The notes beneath the pieces are model-generated. The model had not been told where the DNA came from and ran no database searches. It saw only the letters and a list, made by a program, of their open reading frames with translations. From Streptomyces sp. MUM 2J (GTDB lineage: Bacteria; Actinomycetota; Actinomycetes; Streptomycetales; Streptomycetaceae), in NCBI RefSeq assembly GCF_022414535.1, contig NZ_JADWYM010000014.1:80486-144485 (forward strand): a DNA stretch of 64,000 nt, given 5' to 3'. How positions within the stretch are numbered: position 1 is the first letter of the stretch; each line of letters starts with the position of its first letter. The position numbers and the translations under genes were made by a program. Below, piece after piece: positions 53,289 through 61,498 of the stretch.

Positions 53289-54949
53289 CCGGGTCCGGGG
53301 CGGCGCGGATCGCCCGTTCGGGTCTGGTGCTGGGCGCGGAGCTGGGGGGCGGTGGGCAGGGCAGGGTCTGGGCTGTCGAGAATCGGCTGATCAACAAGAC
53401 CTGGCCGGTGGTCTACAAGGAGTACAAGCCGGACGCCCAGCGGCAGTTGCGGACCGACGCGCTCGAGCGGATGGTCGCCTTCCTGCCCGGACGGCCGGTC
53501 GCTGTCGCGCAGTGGCTGGCCGGGCACACGGCCTGGCCCGCGGCGCTGGTGACCGAGGGGTCGCAGGTCCGCGGCTTTCTGATGCGACAGATCCCGGACG
53601 AGTTCTTCATCACCATGCCGTCGGGCCACAGGAAGGTGGCGGGTTTCGAGTTCCTGCTCAACTCGCCCACCTACGTGAACAAGATGGTGGGGAACGTGAC
53701 GCCTCGCCAGGTCTTCGGTCTGCTGCTCGCCCTGGCCGACACTCTGGAACGGCTGCACGGGCTCCGCGTGGTGGTGGGCGACCTCTCCCCGAAGAACCTG
53801 CTGTTCTCGCTGTCCGGGGCGCGGCCCGGCTGCTTCCTCATCGACTGCGACGCCATGGGGCTGGGTGGTGACTGGGTGCTCAAGCCCGTGCAGACGCCCG
53901 GCTGGCAGCTGCCCGGCGGTGAGGCGCCGGACACACCGGAGGGCGACCGTTACAAGTTCGCGCTGCTCGCGGTGCGGCTCTTCCTGCACGAGCAGCACGG
54001 GCAGGACCCAGCCGAGTTGCGGCGGATGGACGGTGTGGTGGCCGACCTGGCCGAGCGCGGCCTGAGCCGGACGCCCACCGACCGGCCCGCCCTCGCGGAC
54101 TGGCTCGACCCCTTGCGCCGCGCCTTCGACAGCGCCCCCAGGACCTGGCCGGTCGCCGCGCAGGCCGGGCCGCAGACGGTGACCGTGCCGGCGGCGGGCC
54201 CGGCCGCGTTCGGCGCGGCCACCGGCAGTACACGTCCCGGGGCCGCCGGTCCGCGACGGACGGCCGGCGGACCGGTGCCCCCGCAGACCCCCGGCCCGTT
54301 CCCTTCCGGCCCGCACAACCCTTCCCGCAGCACACCCCAACGCGCGCCCTCGTCGGGCCGGGGAGGTGCCGTCGTGGCCTGGATCGTGCTGGGGATCATC
54401 GGGCTGGCCGTCTGGCAGATCGCGACGCACATGGACGCCTGGAACAGCGGCGGTAGCAGCAGCGGCGGCGGCAGCACGGGCCAGTCGCGGATCGACTCCG
54501 CGGACACGCGCGAGGAGCAGGCGACAGCGCTGCACACGCTCCTGGCACAGAACGCCGGCCGGCGCAGCGGGGTCTCCGACGCCGTGCAGTCGATGATGAA
54601 CTGCAGCGACCTCCAGGAGAACCGGCAGGTCTTCGAGGACGCCGCCTCCGCACGGGCCGGCCTGGTCGAGAGACTGGGCGCCCTCTCCCTCGACCGGCTG
54701 GCCGGCGAACTGGCGCCGGACCTGCGCAGCGCCTGGCAGAGCTCGGAGGAGGCCGACCGGGCCTACGCCCGGGTGGTCGACGACGTGTCGGGCAACTGCT
54801 CGCCCTCCGCCGTGACCGGATCGAGCGCCTGGCAGGACGCTGCTTCGGCGAGCGCCGCCGCCACGGCGGCGAAGAAGCATTTCGTCGCCGCATGGAACCC
54901 TGTCGCGCGGGAGTTCGGCCTGGACACGCTTGCCTGGACCGATCTGTGA
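53285..54949 (+). CDS. Ser/Thr kinase-like membrane protein (operon gene 6)
   Basis: 554 aa. Kinase lobe features are a glycine loop ELGGGGQGRVW (18-29), VVYKEYK (candidate Lys45), RVVVGDLSPKNLLF (catalytic Asp166 and Asn171, with HRD reading VGD) and FLIDCDAMG (DFG reads DCD, Asp187). This is the divergent kinase type found with TerY-like vWA and PP2C genes. A Pro-rich linker is followed by one transmembrane helix (about 362-380, VVAWIVLGIIGLAVWQIA) and an outside domain of ~160 residues with two cysteines (SMMNCSDLQ, VSGNCSPSA). GTG 53285 overlaps the phosphatase stop. Last gene of the operon. Confidence 0.78.
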   Translation: MTGSGAARIARSGLVLGAELGGGGQGRVWAVENRLINKTWPVVYKEYKPDAQRQLRTDALERMVAFLPGRPVAVAQWLAGHTAWPAALVTEGSQVRGFLMRQIPDEFFITMPSGHRKVAGFEFLLNSPTYVNKMVGNVTPRQVFGLLLALADTLERLHGLRVVVGDLSPKNLLFSLSGARPGCFLIDCDAMGLGGDWVLKPVQTPGWQLPGGEAPDTPEGDRYKFALLAVRLFLHEQHGQDPAELRRMDGVVADLAERGLSRTPTDRPALADWLDPLRRAFDSAPRTWPVAAQAGPQTVTVPAAGPAAFGAATGSTRPGAAGPRRTAGGPVPPQTPGPFPSGPHNPSRSTPQRAPSSGRGGAVVAWIVLGIIGLAVWQIATHMDAWNSGGSSSGGGSTGQSRIDSADTREEQATALHTLLAQNAGRRSGVSDAVQSMMNCSDLQENRQVFEDAASARAGLVERLGALSLDRLAGELAPDLRSAWQSSEEADRAYARVVDDVSGNCSPSAVTGSSAWQDAASASAAATAAKKHFVAAWNPVAREFGLDTLAWTDL

Positions 54950-55138
54950 ATCGCTGCGTGGCGTCTGTCGCGGACGACCGGATCCGGTCCGCGAGTCCCG
55001 GCCGGTCCTTTCACCCGCGACCCCCGGGCCGGACCGTGCCGGCCGCCTGGATCGGGGCGGTCGGGTCACTGCCGTCCGCGTGCCGCCCTTCTGCGCACGC
55101 CGGTCGGTCGTGCCACCCGCCGACCTGAGCCGACGCCG

Positions 55139-55864
55139 TCACCTTCCGGTCGGCCCACCCTCCCGCACCCGCTTCAGCGCATCCGCGTTGTGGAGGGTCA
55201 CACGGGTGCGCCCGGTCGTCACCCACCCCTCGGCCCGCCATTGCTCCAGGACCCTGTTCACGGTTCTGCGGGAGCCGAGTACCAGGCCCGCGAAGTCGTC
55301 CTGGGACAGCGGCAGACCGATGTCCACGACGCCGGAGGCGTTGCGCCGGCCGTGGCTGGCGGCGAGGTCGATCAGCAGGCCGGCCAGGCGCGCGGCGAGT
55401 GGATCGGCGCCGGCCGACGTGCGCTGCCTGTCGGCATCCCGCAGGCGTGCGGAGAGCACCTGGTGGACGGCGCCGGTGATGACGGGATGGTCGCGGGCCG
55501 CCGCCCGGAACGCCCCGGCGGGTATCACCAGGGCCTGGACCGGTACGAGGGCGGTGAGCGTCGCCGATCTGGGCCCGCCGTCCAGCCCGGCCTGTTCGCC
55601 GAGCAGGTCGCCGGGGCCGCGCAGGGCCAGCACCGCCTGGTAACCGGCGGCGGCGACCGTGGTGACCTTGACGCAGCCGCGGCCCAGGACGAGGAGATGG
55701 TCGCTGAACTCGTCCTGCCGCAGCAGGTCTTCCCGGGGGGCGAACCCGGTCACCTTGCCCGCCTCGTGCAGTGTCTGCCGAGCCGCGGTGTCCAGCAGAC
55801 TCCAGAACGGAGTCCGGCTGGGCGTGTGTCCGAGCGGGCCGCTCTCTCGGAAATCCGGGGTCAT
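55139..55864 (-). CDS. Crp/Fnr-family transcriptional regulator
   Basis: 241 aa. An N-terminal cyclic-nucleotide-binding barrel (LLRQDEFSDHLLVLGRGCVKVTTVAAAGYQAVLALRGPGDLLGEQAGLDGGPRSATL) is followed by the dimer helix and a winged-helix DNA-binding domain (GLPLSQDDFAGLVLGSRRTVNRVLEQWRAEGWV). The ligand is not determined; GDLLGEQAGLDGGPRSAT resembles the phosphate-binding cassette. ATG 55864 follows GGAGGA by 6 nt. It is convergent with the signalling operon. With a cyclase-like gene nearby, cNMP sensing is an attractive link, but none is shown. Confidence 0.86.
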   Translation of the reverse strand: MTPDFRESGPLGHTPSRTPFWSLLDTAARQTLHEAGKVTGFAPREDLLRQDEFSDHLLVLGRGCVKVTTVAAAGYQAVLALRGPGDLLGEQAGLDGGPRSATLTALVPVQALVIPAGAFRAAARDHPVITGAVHQVLSARLRDADRQRTSAGADPLAARLAGLLIDLAASHGRRNASGVVDIGLPLSQDDFAGLVLGSRRTVNRVLEQWRAEGWVTTGRTRVTLHNADALKRVREGGPTGR

Positions 55865-55891
55865 CCCCACTCCTCCCGCCCCACCCCGCCG

Positions 55892-55981
55892 TCAGCTGGT
55901 GAGGCCCGCGCCCGGTATCAGCGTGCAGCCGCCCGCCGCGGAGAGCAGTGACTGCCGTGCGAGCCGCTGTTTGATCCACAC
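55892..55981 (-). CDS. Possible 29-aa leader peptide upstream of the Crp/Fnr gene
   Basis: GTG 55981 could start VWIKQRLARQSLLSAAGG, ending CTLIPGAGLTS at 55892, 28 bp before the Crp/Fnr ATG. It has no clear ribosome site. It could be a translational leader or chance. Listed only as a candidate. Confidence 0.25.
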   Translation of the reverse strand: MWIKQRLARQSLLSAAGGCTLIPGAGLTS

Positions 55982-56082
55982 GATACGGCTCGTGTCGGCC
56001 GACTGGCGGGTCAGCGAGGGCAGCGGGGTGTGCGCCTGTCCCGCTCGCCCCGACGGCCTGTGCCGGGGGCCGGCCGGGTTCC

Positions 56083-56961
56083 TCACGGTCGGTGGCCCGT
56101 CAGCCGGGCCGCGGAGGCGATCGTGGCGCGGGCCTCGCGTTCGGTGAGGCCGGTGTCGAGGGCCGCGGCGAGGAGCGGGGCGACCAGGGCGGGGCCGATG
56201 CCGTTCTCGTAGGCGCGGCAGGCGGCCCAGAACAGGCGGGTGTTGCGCTGGCCCTGGTGGGCGGCGTGGACGAACTGGACCAGGCCCCGGCCGTGACCGG
56301 ACGCCGGTGTGTGCCCGGGTGGCGCGGTGCGCGGTGGGGGAAGCAGGAGCCGCAGCAGGGCCGGCGGGCAGACGGCCGGGGCGAGGTGGGCTGTGCCGGG
56401 TGCGGTGCCGTAGACGCCGTGGGCGGAGCGGGAGCCGGGGCCGACGAGGTAGCCGCCCGCGCCGCGGATGTCGATGCCGGGGGCGAGGCGTCCGGCGGAG
56501 TTGGGCACGGCGAGGTCCGGTGGGCCGGTGAGCCACAGGTGCCGGCCGCCGGAGGGGGTCACGACGACCACCGTCGGGGGGATCGTGAACAGGTGGCGCA
56601 GTGCCAGTTCGCGCAGCGCGGCCGAGGAGTCCGTGCCCGCCTTGGTGTCCAGGTCGACGCCGATCAGGTGGTGCGGGGGCAGGCCGCAGGCGATGCCGTA
56701 GCCGGTGGCCCAGGGGGCTGCGGAGAACATCTCCCGGACGCGTGCGGGGTCGGTGGAGGCGTCGTACACGCCGTGCCCGAACAGGCCGCACTCCCCGTGG
56801 CAGGCGGGGGCGGGCGTGGGGGCCGGCGGGGTGCCGCGGTGCGGGGAGCGCAGGGCGGGGAGTTTCGTCCGGGACAGGGGGATGACGGCCAGGCCGCGTT
56901 CGGCGGCTGACAGCGCGTGGGCGAGGGCCAGCGTCCTGGCCTGCCGGTCGATGGTGGCCAT
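56083..56961 (-). CDS. Bifunctional primase/polymerase (Prim-Pol) domain protein
   Basis: 292 aa. Prim-Pol N-terminal domain: LALAHALSAAERGLAVIPLSRTKLPAL, CHGECGLFGHGVYDASTDPARVREMF, the metal-binding IGVDLDTKAGTDSS (DxD), TPSGGRHLWLTG, and IDIRGAGGYLVGPGSRSAHG. The last 80 residues are a helical tail. Unlike the protein at 33293 it keeps the DxD acids and should be catalytic. It may help in replication repair or belong to an integrated element. A LexA-like box (56972-56987) lies 11 bp upstream of ATG 56961 and the message may be leaderless. Confidence 0.84.
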   Translation of the reverse strand: MATIDRQARTLALAHALSAAERGLAVIPLSRTKLPALRSPHRGTPPAPTPAPACHGECGLFGHGVYDASTDPARVREMFSAAPWATGYGIACGLPPHHLIGVDLDTKAGTDSSAALRELALRHLFTIPPTVVVVTPSGGRHLWLTGPPDLAVPNSAGRLAPGIDIRGAGGYLVGPGSRSAHGVYGTAPGTAHLAPAVCPPALLRLLLPPPRTAPPGHTPASGHGRGLVQFVHAAHQGQRNTRLFWAACRAYENGIGPALVAPLLAAALDTGLTEREARATIASAARLTGHRP

Positions 56962-56971
56962 GCCACTATTT

Positions 56972-56987
56972 TCGTACATGCGTTCGA
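56972..56987 (-). promoter_or_regulatory. LexA (SOS) box upstream of the Prim-Pol gene
   Basis: On the minus strand TCGAACGCATGTACGA fits the actinobacterial SOS box TCGAAC-N4-GTTCGA with one mismatch. It overlaps the expected promoter, so LexA would repress the gene until DNA damage. Confidence 0.65.
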
Positions 56988-57318
56988 TGAAGGGAAGGGG
57001 ATTCGATCGCGGCGCGCCCGGGTGGGAGGGAACGGCCTGATGTGTGCCGGAACGCTTCGCCTCTTGTGGCGACTGGGGTGACGTGTGCCCTCTGTCCTGA
57101 ATGGGGATGCCAAGGGGGCGGAAGGGGTTTATCGACTTGTCATCACGCTTGCGTGCGAAGAGTGCCTTCTGGGGTGGTTCACCGGGGGCGCGTGGGCAAC
57201 TCTGATCTCGCGACGTCGTGACAGCGCCGGGGTGGTCGGCCAACCGCCCTGGTGGAAGCCGTACTTGACGATGGCCGGCTCACAGGGCCGGTGCGTGAAT
57301 CGTTCTGGAGGAACACAC

Positions 57319-57645
57319 ATGGCAAGCATCCGTACCGCCCGCGCTCTCGCCGCCGTCTCCGCCCTCCCGCTGGCCGTCGGGCTCCTCGCCGGCGTCGCGG
57401 CGGCGGACGACGGCGCCTTCGCGGACGACGGATCGAGCGCGGCCGTCACCCACGCGGTCCAGGGCATCCTCGGCAGCGGCGTCGGCGGCGCGAACAGCGG
57501 CAACTCGTCCACCACGCAGCAGCAGGCGATCGGCTCGGGCGCCTCGGCGCAGAGCAATACCGCGCAGGTCAACGGCTCCGCGTTCACCGCCGTCAACCAG
57601 GGCAACGAGAACGTGGCGGTCAGTTTCTCACCGTTGTGGTGGTGA
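57319..57645 (+). CDS. Secreted protein with repetitive Gly/Ser/Gln/Asn-rich mature part
   Basis: 108 aa. Signal peptide MASIRTARALAAVSALPLAVGLLAGVAAA, mature part from DDGAFADDGSSAAVTHAVQGILGSGVGG, then GNSSTTQQQAIGSGASAQSNTAQVNGSAFTAVNQGNENVAVSFSPLWW. Small size, export, and N/Q/S/T-rich composition resemble surface-active Streptomyces proteins, but no chaplin repeat or cysteine is present. GGAGGA precedes ATG 57319 by 6 nt. Function unknown. Confidence 0.7.
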   Translation: MASIRTARALAAVSALPLAVGLLAGVAAADDGAFADDGSSAAVTHAVQGILGSGVGGANSGNSSTTQQQAIGSGASAQSNTAQVNGSAFTAVNQGNENVAVSFSPLWW

Positions 57646-58243
57646 GCGGTGACCTGAGGGCGGCCGGCGCACCGGAGCCGGTTCCCTGGACCGGGTGTGC
57701 TCACGGGGGTGGCGGGACCTCTGCGCGGTGGTGCTCCGGCGCCGCCGCGCAGACCTGTGTGAGGGCGGCCGGTGCGCGGACCTGCACCGCGGCAGCCGGC
57801 GCGGGCGCGGGCGCGGGCGCGCGGAGGCTCCGGTCTGGACGGTGGGGTCCGCAGGCGCGTCCCGCGGTGGGCGGAGCGGGCTCGCGGGCGGCTCGGGAGG
57901 CGGGCGCGGCGGATGGTGCGGGCCCGGGGGAGTGCGGGGGCGGCCGGTGCGGCCCGGGCGGCACCGCGGACCCACCCGCCTGTCCGGCGCTTCCTCTCGG
58001 GCGTCCGCCGGTCCCCCGCCCGCGCCCCGTCCCCCGGGCCGCCCGCGCCCCCATCGCCCCGCGCACTCCCGGGCCTGGTGCCTCCGGATCCCGTGCCGCC
58101 CCCCGGGGGAACCCGCACGGGACGGGGGCCTCCTCGTCCACCTGCAGGAGGTGCGGCGAACCCCACCCCTACAACCTGAGGCGGACTCGGCTTCGGCACC
58201 TGCGGCCGATCCAGGACGAGCCCCGCGCTCCTAGCGTGGAGCC
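57646..58243. other. 598-bp region without a convincing gene
   Basis: Several open frames exist on both strands but all have low-complexity Arg/Pro/Gly-rich translations and no conserved block, as expected from ~80 percent GC DNA. It precedes the sigma-factor gene. Nothing else identified. Confidence 0.5.
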
Positions 58244-58801
58244 ATGACCACACCCGTCTGCACCAGCGCTTCGACGGCCGCTGCATCGGCGGCGCGGGCC
58301 GGAGTCCACCCCTCGTTCGCGTCGTACGTCAGGGACCGCCGGCCGGTGCTGCTGCGCACCGCCCGCTCGCTCACGGCGAACTCGTGCGACGCGGAGGACC
58401 TGCTGCAGACCGCGCTCGCCAAGACGTACGTCGCCTGGGAGCGGATCGAGGACCGCCGCGCGCTCGACGGCTACGTGCGGCGGGCGCTGGTGAACACGCG
58501 TACCTCGCAGTGGCGCAAGCGCAAGGTGGACGAGTTCAGCACGGACGAGTTGCCGGAGCCGGAGCCGGTGCCGGGCGAGGGGGACCCGGCCGAGCGGCAG
58601 GCGCTGCGCGACGCGATGTGGCGGGCGATCATGAAGCTTCCGGCCCGGCAGCGGGCGATGGTCGTGCTGCGGTACTACGAGGACCTGAGCGAGGTGCAGA
58701 CGGCGGAGGTGCTCGGGGTGTCGGTCGGTACCGTGAAGTCGGCGGTGTCGCGGGCGCTCGGCAAGCTGCGGGAGGACCCGGAGCTGCATCTCGTGCGCTG
58801 A
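58244..58801 (+). CDS. SigE-family RNA polymerase sigma factor (ECF)
   Basis: 185 aa. Region 2: SFASYVRDRRPVLLRTARSLTANSCDAEDLLQTALAKTYVAWERIEDRRALDGYVRRALVNTRTSQWRKRK. Region 4: DAMWRAIMKLPARQRAMVVLRYYEDLSEVQTAEVLGVSVGTVKSAVSRALGKLRE. The short acidic linker and the size are those of SigE-family ECF factors, which are numerous in Streptomyces. No anti-sigma gene is adjacent. ATG 58244. Confidence 0.9.
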   Translation: MTTPVCTSASTAAASAARAGVHPSFASYVRDRRPVLLRTARSLTANSCDAEDLLQTALAKTYVAWERIEDRRALDGYVRRALVNTRTSQWRKRKVDEFSTDELPEPEPVPGEGDPAERQALRDAMWRAIMKLPARQRAMVVLRYYEDLSEVQTAEVLGVSVGTVKSAVSRALGKLREDPELHLVR

Positions 58802-58863
58802 CGGACGCCCTCCGTGGGCCGGAGCCGACCGGGTGTTCTTTGATCGATCACCGCTCCCTAGTG

Positions 58864-58881
58864 ACATACCGCGTGGTATGT
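58864..58881. promoter_or_regulatory. Perfect 18-bp operator-like palindrome before the acyl-CoA ligase
   Basis: ACATACCGCGTGGTATGT is two perfect 7-bp arms around GCGT, 59 bp before the ligase start. The size and symmetry fit a TetR-family repressor; a truncated TetR gene lies downstream at 61497-61946. Confidence 0.6.
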
Positions 58882-58940
58882 GCGCAGAATCAGCGCAACC
58901 GCTACCGCCGCGTAGGCAATGTCGCCCCCGGGAGGACGCC

Positions 58941-60596
58941 GTGCAGAGCACCATGCAGGACGTACCACTGCTGATCTCAAGGATCCTGACCCACGGGTCG
59001 CGGATCCACGGGACGTCGCAGGTGACCACCTGGACGGGTGAGGGTGAACCGCAACGCCGCTCCTACGCGGAGATAGGCGCCCGCGCCGCCCGTCTGGCGC
59101 ACGCGCTGCGCGACGATCTGGGCGTCCGCGGCGACGACCGGGTCGCCACTCTGATGTGGAACAACGCCGAGCACGTCGAGGCCTACTTCGCCATCCCCTC
59201 GATGGGCGCGGTCCTGCACACCCTCAACCTCCGACTGCCCCCGGAGCAGCTGACGTGGATCGTCGACCACGCGGCGGACCGGGTGGTCATCGTCAACGGC
59301 TCGCTGCTGCCGCTCATCGCCCCGCTGCTGCCCCGCCTGAAGACGGTCGAGCACGTCGTGGTCGCCGGCCCGGGCGACCGCGGCCTGCTGGCCGACGCGT
59401 CCGCCCGGGTGCACGAGTACGAGGACCTGCTCGCCGGGAAGCCGGACGTGTACGACTGGCCCGAGCTGGACGAACGGCAGGCCGCGGCCATGTGCTACAC
59501 GTCCGGCACCACCGGTGACCCCAAGGGCGTCGTCTACAGCCACCGGTCGATCTACCTGCACTCCATGCAGGTCAACATGGCCCAGTCGATGGGTCTGACC
59601 GACGAGGACACCTCGCTGGTCGTCGTGCCCCAGTTCCACGTCAACGCCTGGGGCCTGCCGCACGCGACCTTCATGACCGGCGTGAACATGCTGATGCCGG
59701 ATCGTTTCCTCCAGCCCGCGCCGCTCGCCGAGATGATCGAGCGGGAGAAGCCCACGCACGCGGCGGCCGTCCCCACCATCTGGCAGGGCCTGCTGGGGGA
59801 GCTGACCGCCCGGCCCCGGGACGTCTCCGCGCTCACCCAGGTCACCATCGGCGGCTCCGCCTGCCCGCCGAGCCTGATGGAGGCCTTCGACCGGCTGGGC
59901 ATGCGGGTCTGCCACGCCTGGGGCATGACGGAGACCTCTCCGCTCGGCACGGTGGCCCGCCCGCCGGCGCACGCCGTCGGCACGGACGAGGAGTTCGCCT
60001 ATCGGCTCACCCAGGGCCGCTTCCCCGCCTCCGTCGAGGCCCGCCTCACCGGACCCGGTGGCGAGCGGCTGCCGTGGGACGGCGAGTCCGCCGGGGAACT
60101 GGAGGTGCGCGGCCCCTGGATCGCCGGCGCCTACTACAACGGCCCGGACGGCGAGCCCCTGCGCCCGGCCGACAAGTTCAGCGAGGACGGCTGGCTGAAG
60201 ACGGGCGACGTCGGCATCATCTCCTCCGACGGCTTCCTGACCCTCACGGACCGGGCCAAGGACGTCATCAAGTCCGGTGGCGAGTGGATCTCGTCCGTGG
60301 AGCTGGAGAACGCCCTGATGTCCCACCCGGACGTCGCCGAGGCCGCGGTGGTCGCCGTCCCGGACGACAAGTGGGGCGAGCGGCCCCTGGCGACCGTGGT
60401 GCTCAGGGAGGGCGCGACGACCGACTTCGAGGCCCTGCGCGGCTTCCTCGCCGACGAGGGCCACATCGCCAGGTGGCAGCTTCCCGAGCGCTGGACGGTC
60501 ATCGAGTCGGTCCCGAAGACGTCCGTCGGCAAGTTCGACAAGAAGGTGCTGCGCAGGAAGTACGCCGAGGGCACGCTCGACGTCACCCGCCTCTGA
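58941..60596 (+). CDS. Acyl-CoA ligase (fatty-acyl-CoA synthetase, ANL family)
   Basis: 551 aa. AMP-binding motif YTSGTTGDPKGVVYSHRS (A3), HAWGMTETSPLG (A5), DGWLKTGDVGIISSDGFLTLTDRAKDVIKSGGEWISSVELE (A7-A8) and a C-terminal PKTSVGKFDKKVLRRKY (A10 lysine). It activates a carboxylate with ATP and forms the CoA thioester. Chain length is not clear; the closest type is medium/long-chain fatty acid CoA ligase. GTG 58941 has GGAGG 5 nt upstream. Confidence 0.9.
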   Translation: MQSTMQDVPLLISRILTHGSRIHGTSQVTTWTGEGEPQRRSYAEIGARAARLAHALRDDLGVRGDDRVATLMWNNAEHVEAYFAIPSMGAVLHTLNLRLPPEQLTWIVDHAADRVVIVNGSLLPLIAPLLPRLKTVEHVVVAGPGDRGLLADASARVHEYEDLLAGKPDVYDWPELDERQAAAMCYTSGTTGDPKGVVYSHRSIYLHSMQVNMAQSMGLTDEDTSLVVVPQFHVNAWGLPHATFMTGVNMLMPDRFLQPAPLAEMIEREKPTHAAAVPTIWQGLLGELTARPRDVSALTQVTIGGSACPPSLMEAFDRLGMRVCHAWGMTETSPLGTVARPPAHAVGTDEEFAYRLTQGRFPASVEARLTGPGGERLPWDGESAGELEVRGPWIAGAYYNGPDGEPLRPADKFSEDGWLKTGDVGIISSDGFLTLTDRAKDVIKSGGEWISSVELENALMSHPDVAEAAVVAVPDDKWGERPLATVVLREGATTDFEALRGFLADEGHIARWQLPERWTVIESVPKTSVGKFDKKVLRRKYAEGTLDVTRL

Positions 60597-60778
60597 GCGG
60601 CGGCCCGGCACCGGGCGGGGCGCCACCTTCGCACGGGAGCCCCGCTCCCGGCCGCCCGGGGCCGCATCCGTGGGGCGGAGGGATTCCGGGCACCCCGCCG
60701 CCCGCCGGCACAGGGTGCCACCGTCGCACGGGACTCCTGCCCCGACCCCGAGGTGCCCCTCGTACGCAGGCCCGGGCG

Positions 60779-61498
60779 TCACCGTCGTACGGCGGTGACG
60801 CCCCAGGCGACGGTCGGCCACAGCCCGGCCACCGCGCACACCCCGCCCCAGCCGAAGTGGCCGAAGGCCGGTCCGGCCAGGGCGGAGGCGAGAGCGCCTC
60901 CGGCGAAGCCGCTGACCACGTACACGGTGTTCGCGGCGGCCGGGGCGGGGGTGGTGGTCAGGGCGAGGGTCTGGTTCGCGACGTGGGAGGCGACCAGGGC
61001 GGCGTGGATCGCGAGTGCGGCAGGCCACAGCGCGATCATGCGGTGCCCGCCCAGCCAGAACAGCGGCACGGACGCGGCGGACAGCAGGTACGCGGACCGT
61101 ACGACCCTCGCGGCGCCGAAGCGGTCCACCAGCCCGCCGGCCAGCGGCGCCACCGCGCTCGCGCTGAGCCCGAAGAGCCCGGCGGTGGCGGTGGACAGGC
61201 CGTACCGCGGACCGGTCAGCAGCAGTGCCAGCGAGGTCCACAGCGCGCTCCACGCGCCGACCATCCCCGCCTGCCGGAGGCAGGCCCGCCACAGGTCGGG
61301 CGACCGGCGCAGCAGTCCGGGCAGGGCGGCGACGCCGGCCGCGAGCGAGCCGGTGCGGGGGCGGTGCCGCGTCGGCAGGACGCGGGTGGTGGCCAGCCCC
61401 AGCACGAGGGTCAGCGCGGCCGAGCCGGTGAACACCCACCGCCAGCCGAAGGCCTGCCCGGCCACCCCGCCGAGCACGCGGGCGGCGACGATGCCGGT
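60779..61498 (-). pseudogene. MFS transporter, 5' half lost
   Basis: About 240 codons of the C-terminal part: FTGIVAARVLGGVAGQAFGWRWVFTGSAALTLVLG, then the second six-helix half (GLFGLSASAVAPLAGGLVDRFGAARVVRSAYLLSAAS, AANTVYVVSGFAGGALASALAGPAFGHFGWGGVCAVAGLW). The first half (about 150-180 residues) is missing, and the sequence abuts the truncated TetR gene at 61498. This is a remnant of a drug-efflux-type transporter. Confidence 0.8.

Noticed and set aside
52478..55069. Very long minus-strand open frame (863 codons) opposite the operon
   Set aside because: Its translation is low-complexity and Arg/Pro/Gly-rich with no conserved motif, and the plus strand in the same bases encodes clear PP2C and kinase domains. 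It is a shadow of high GC.
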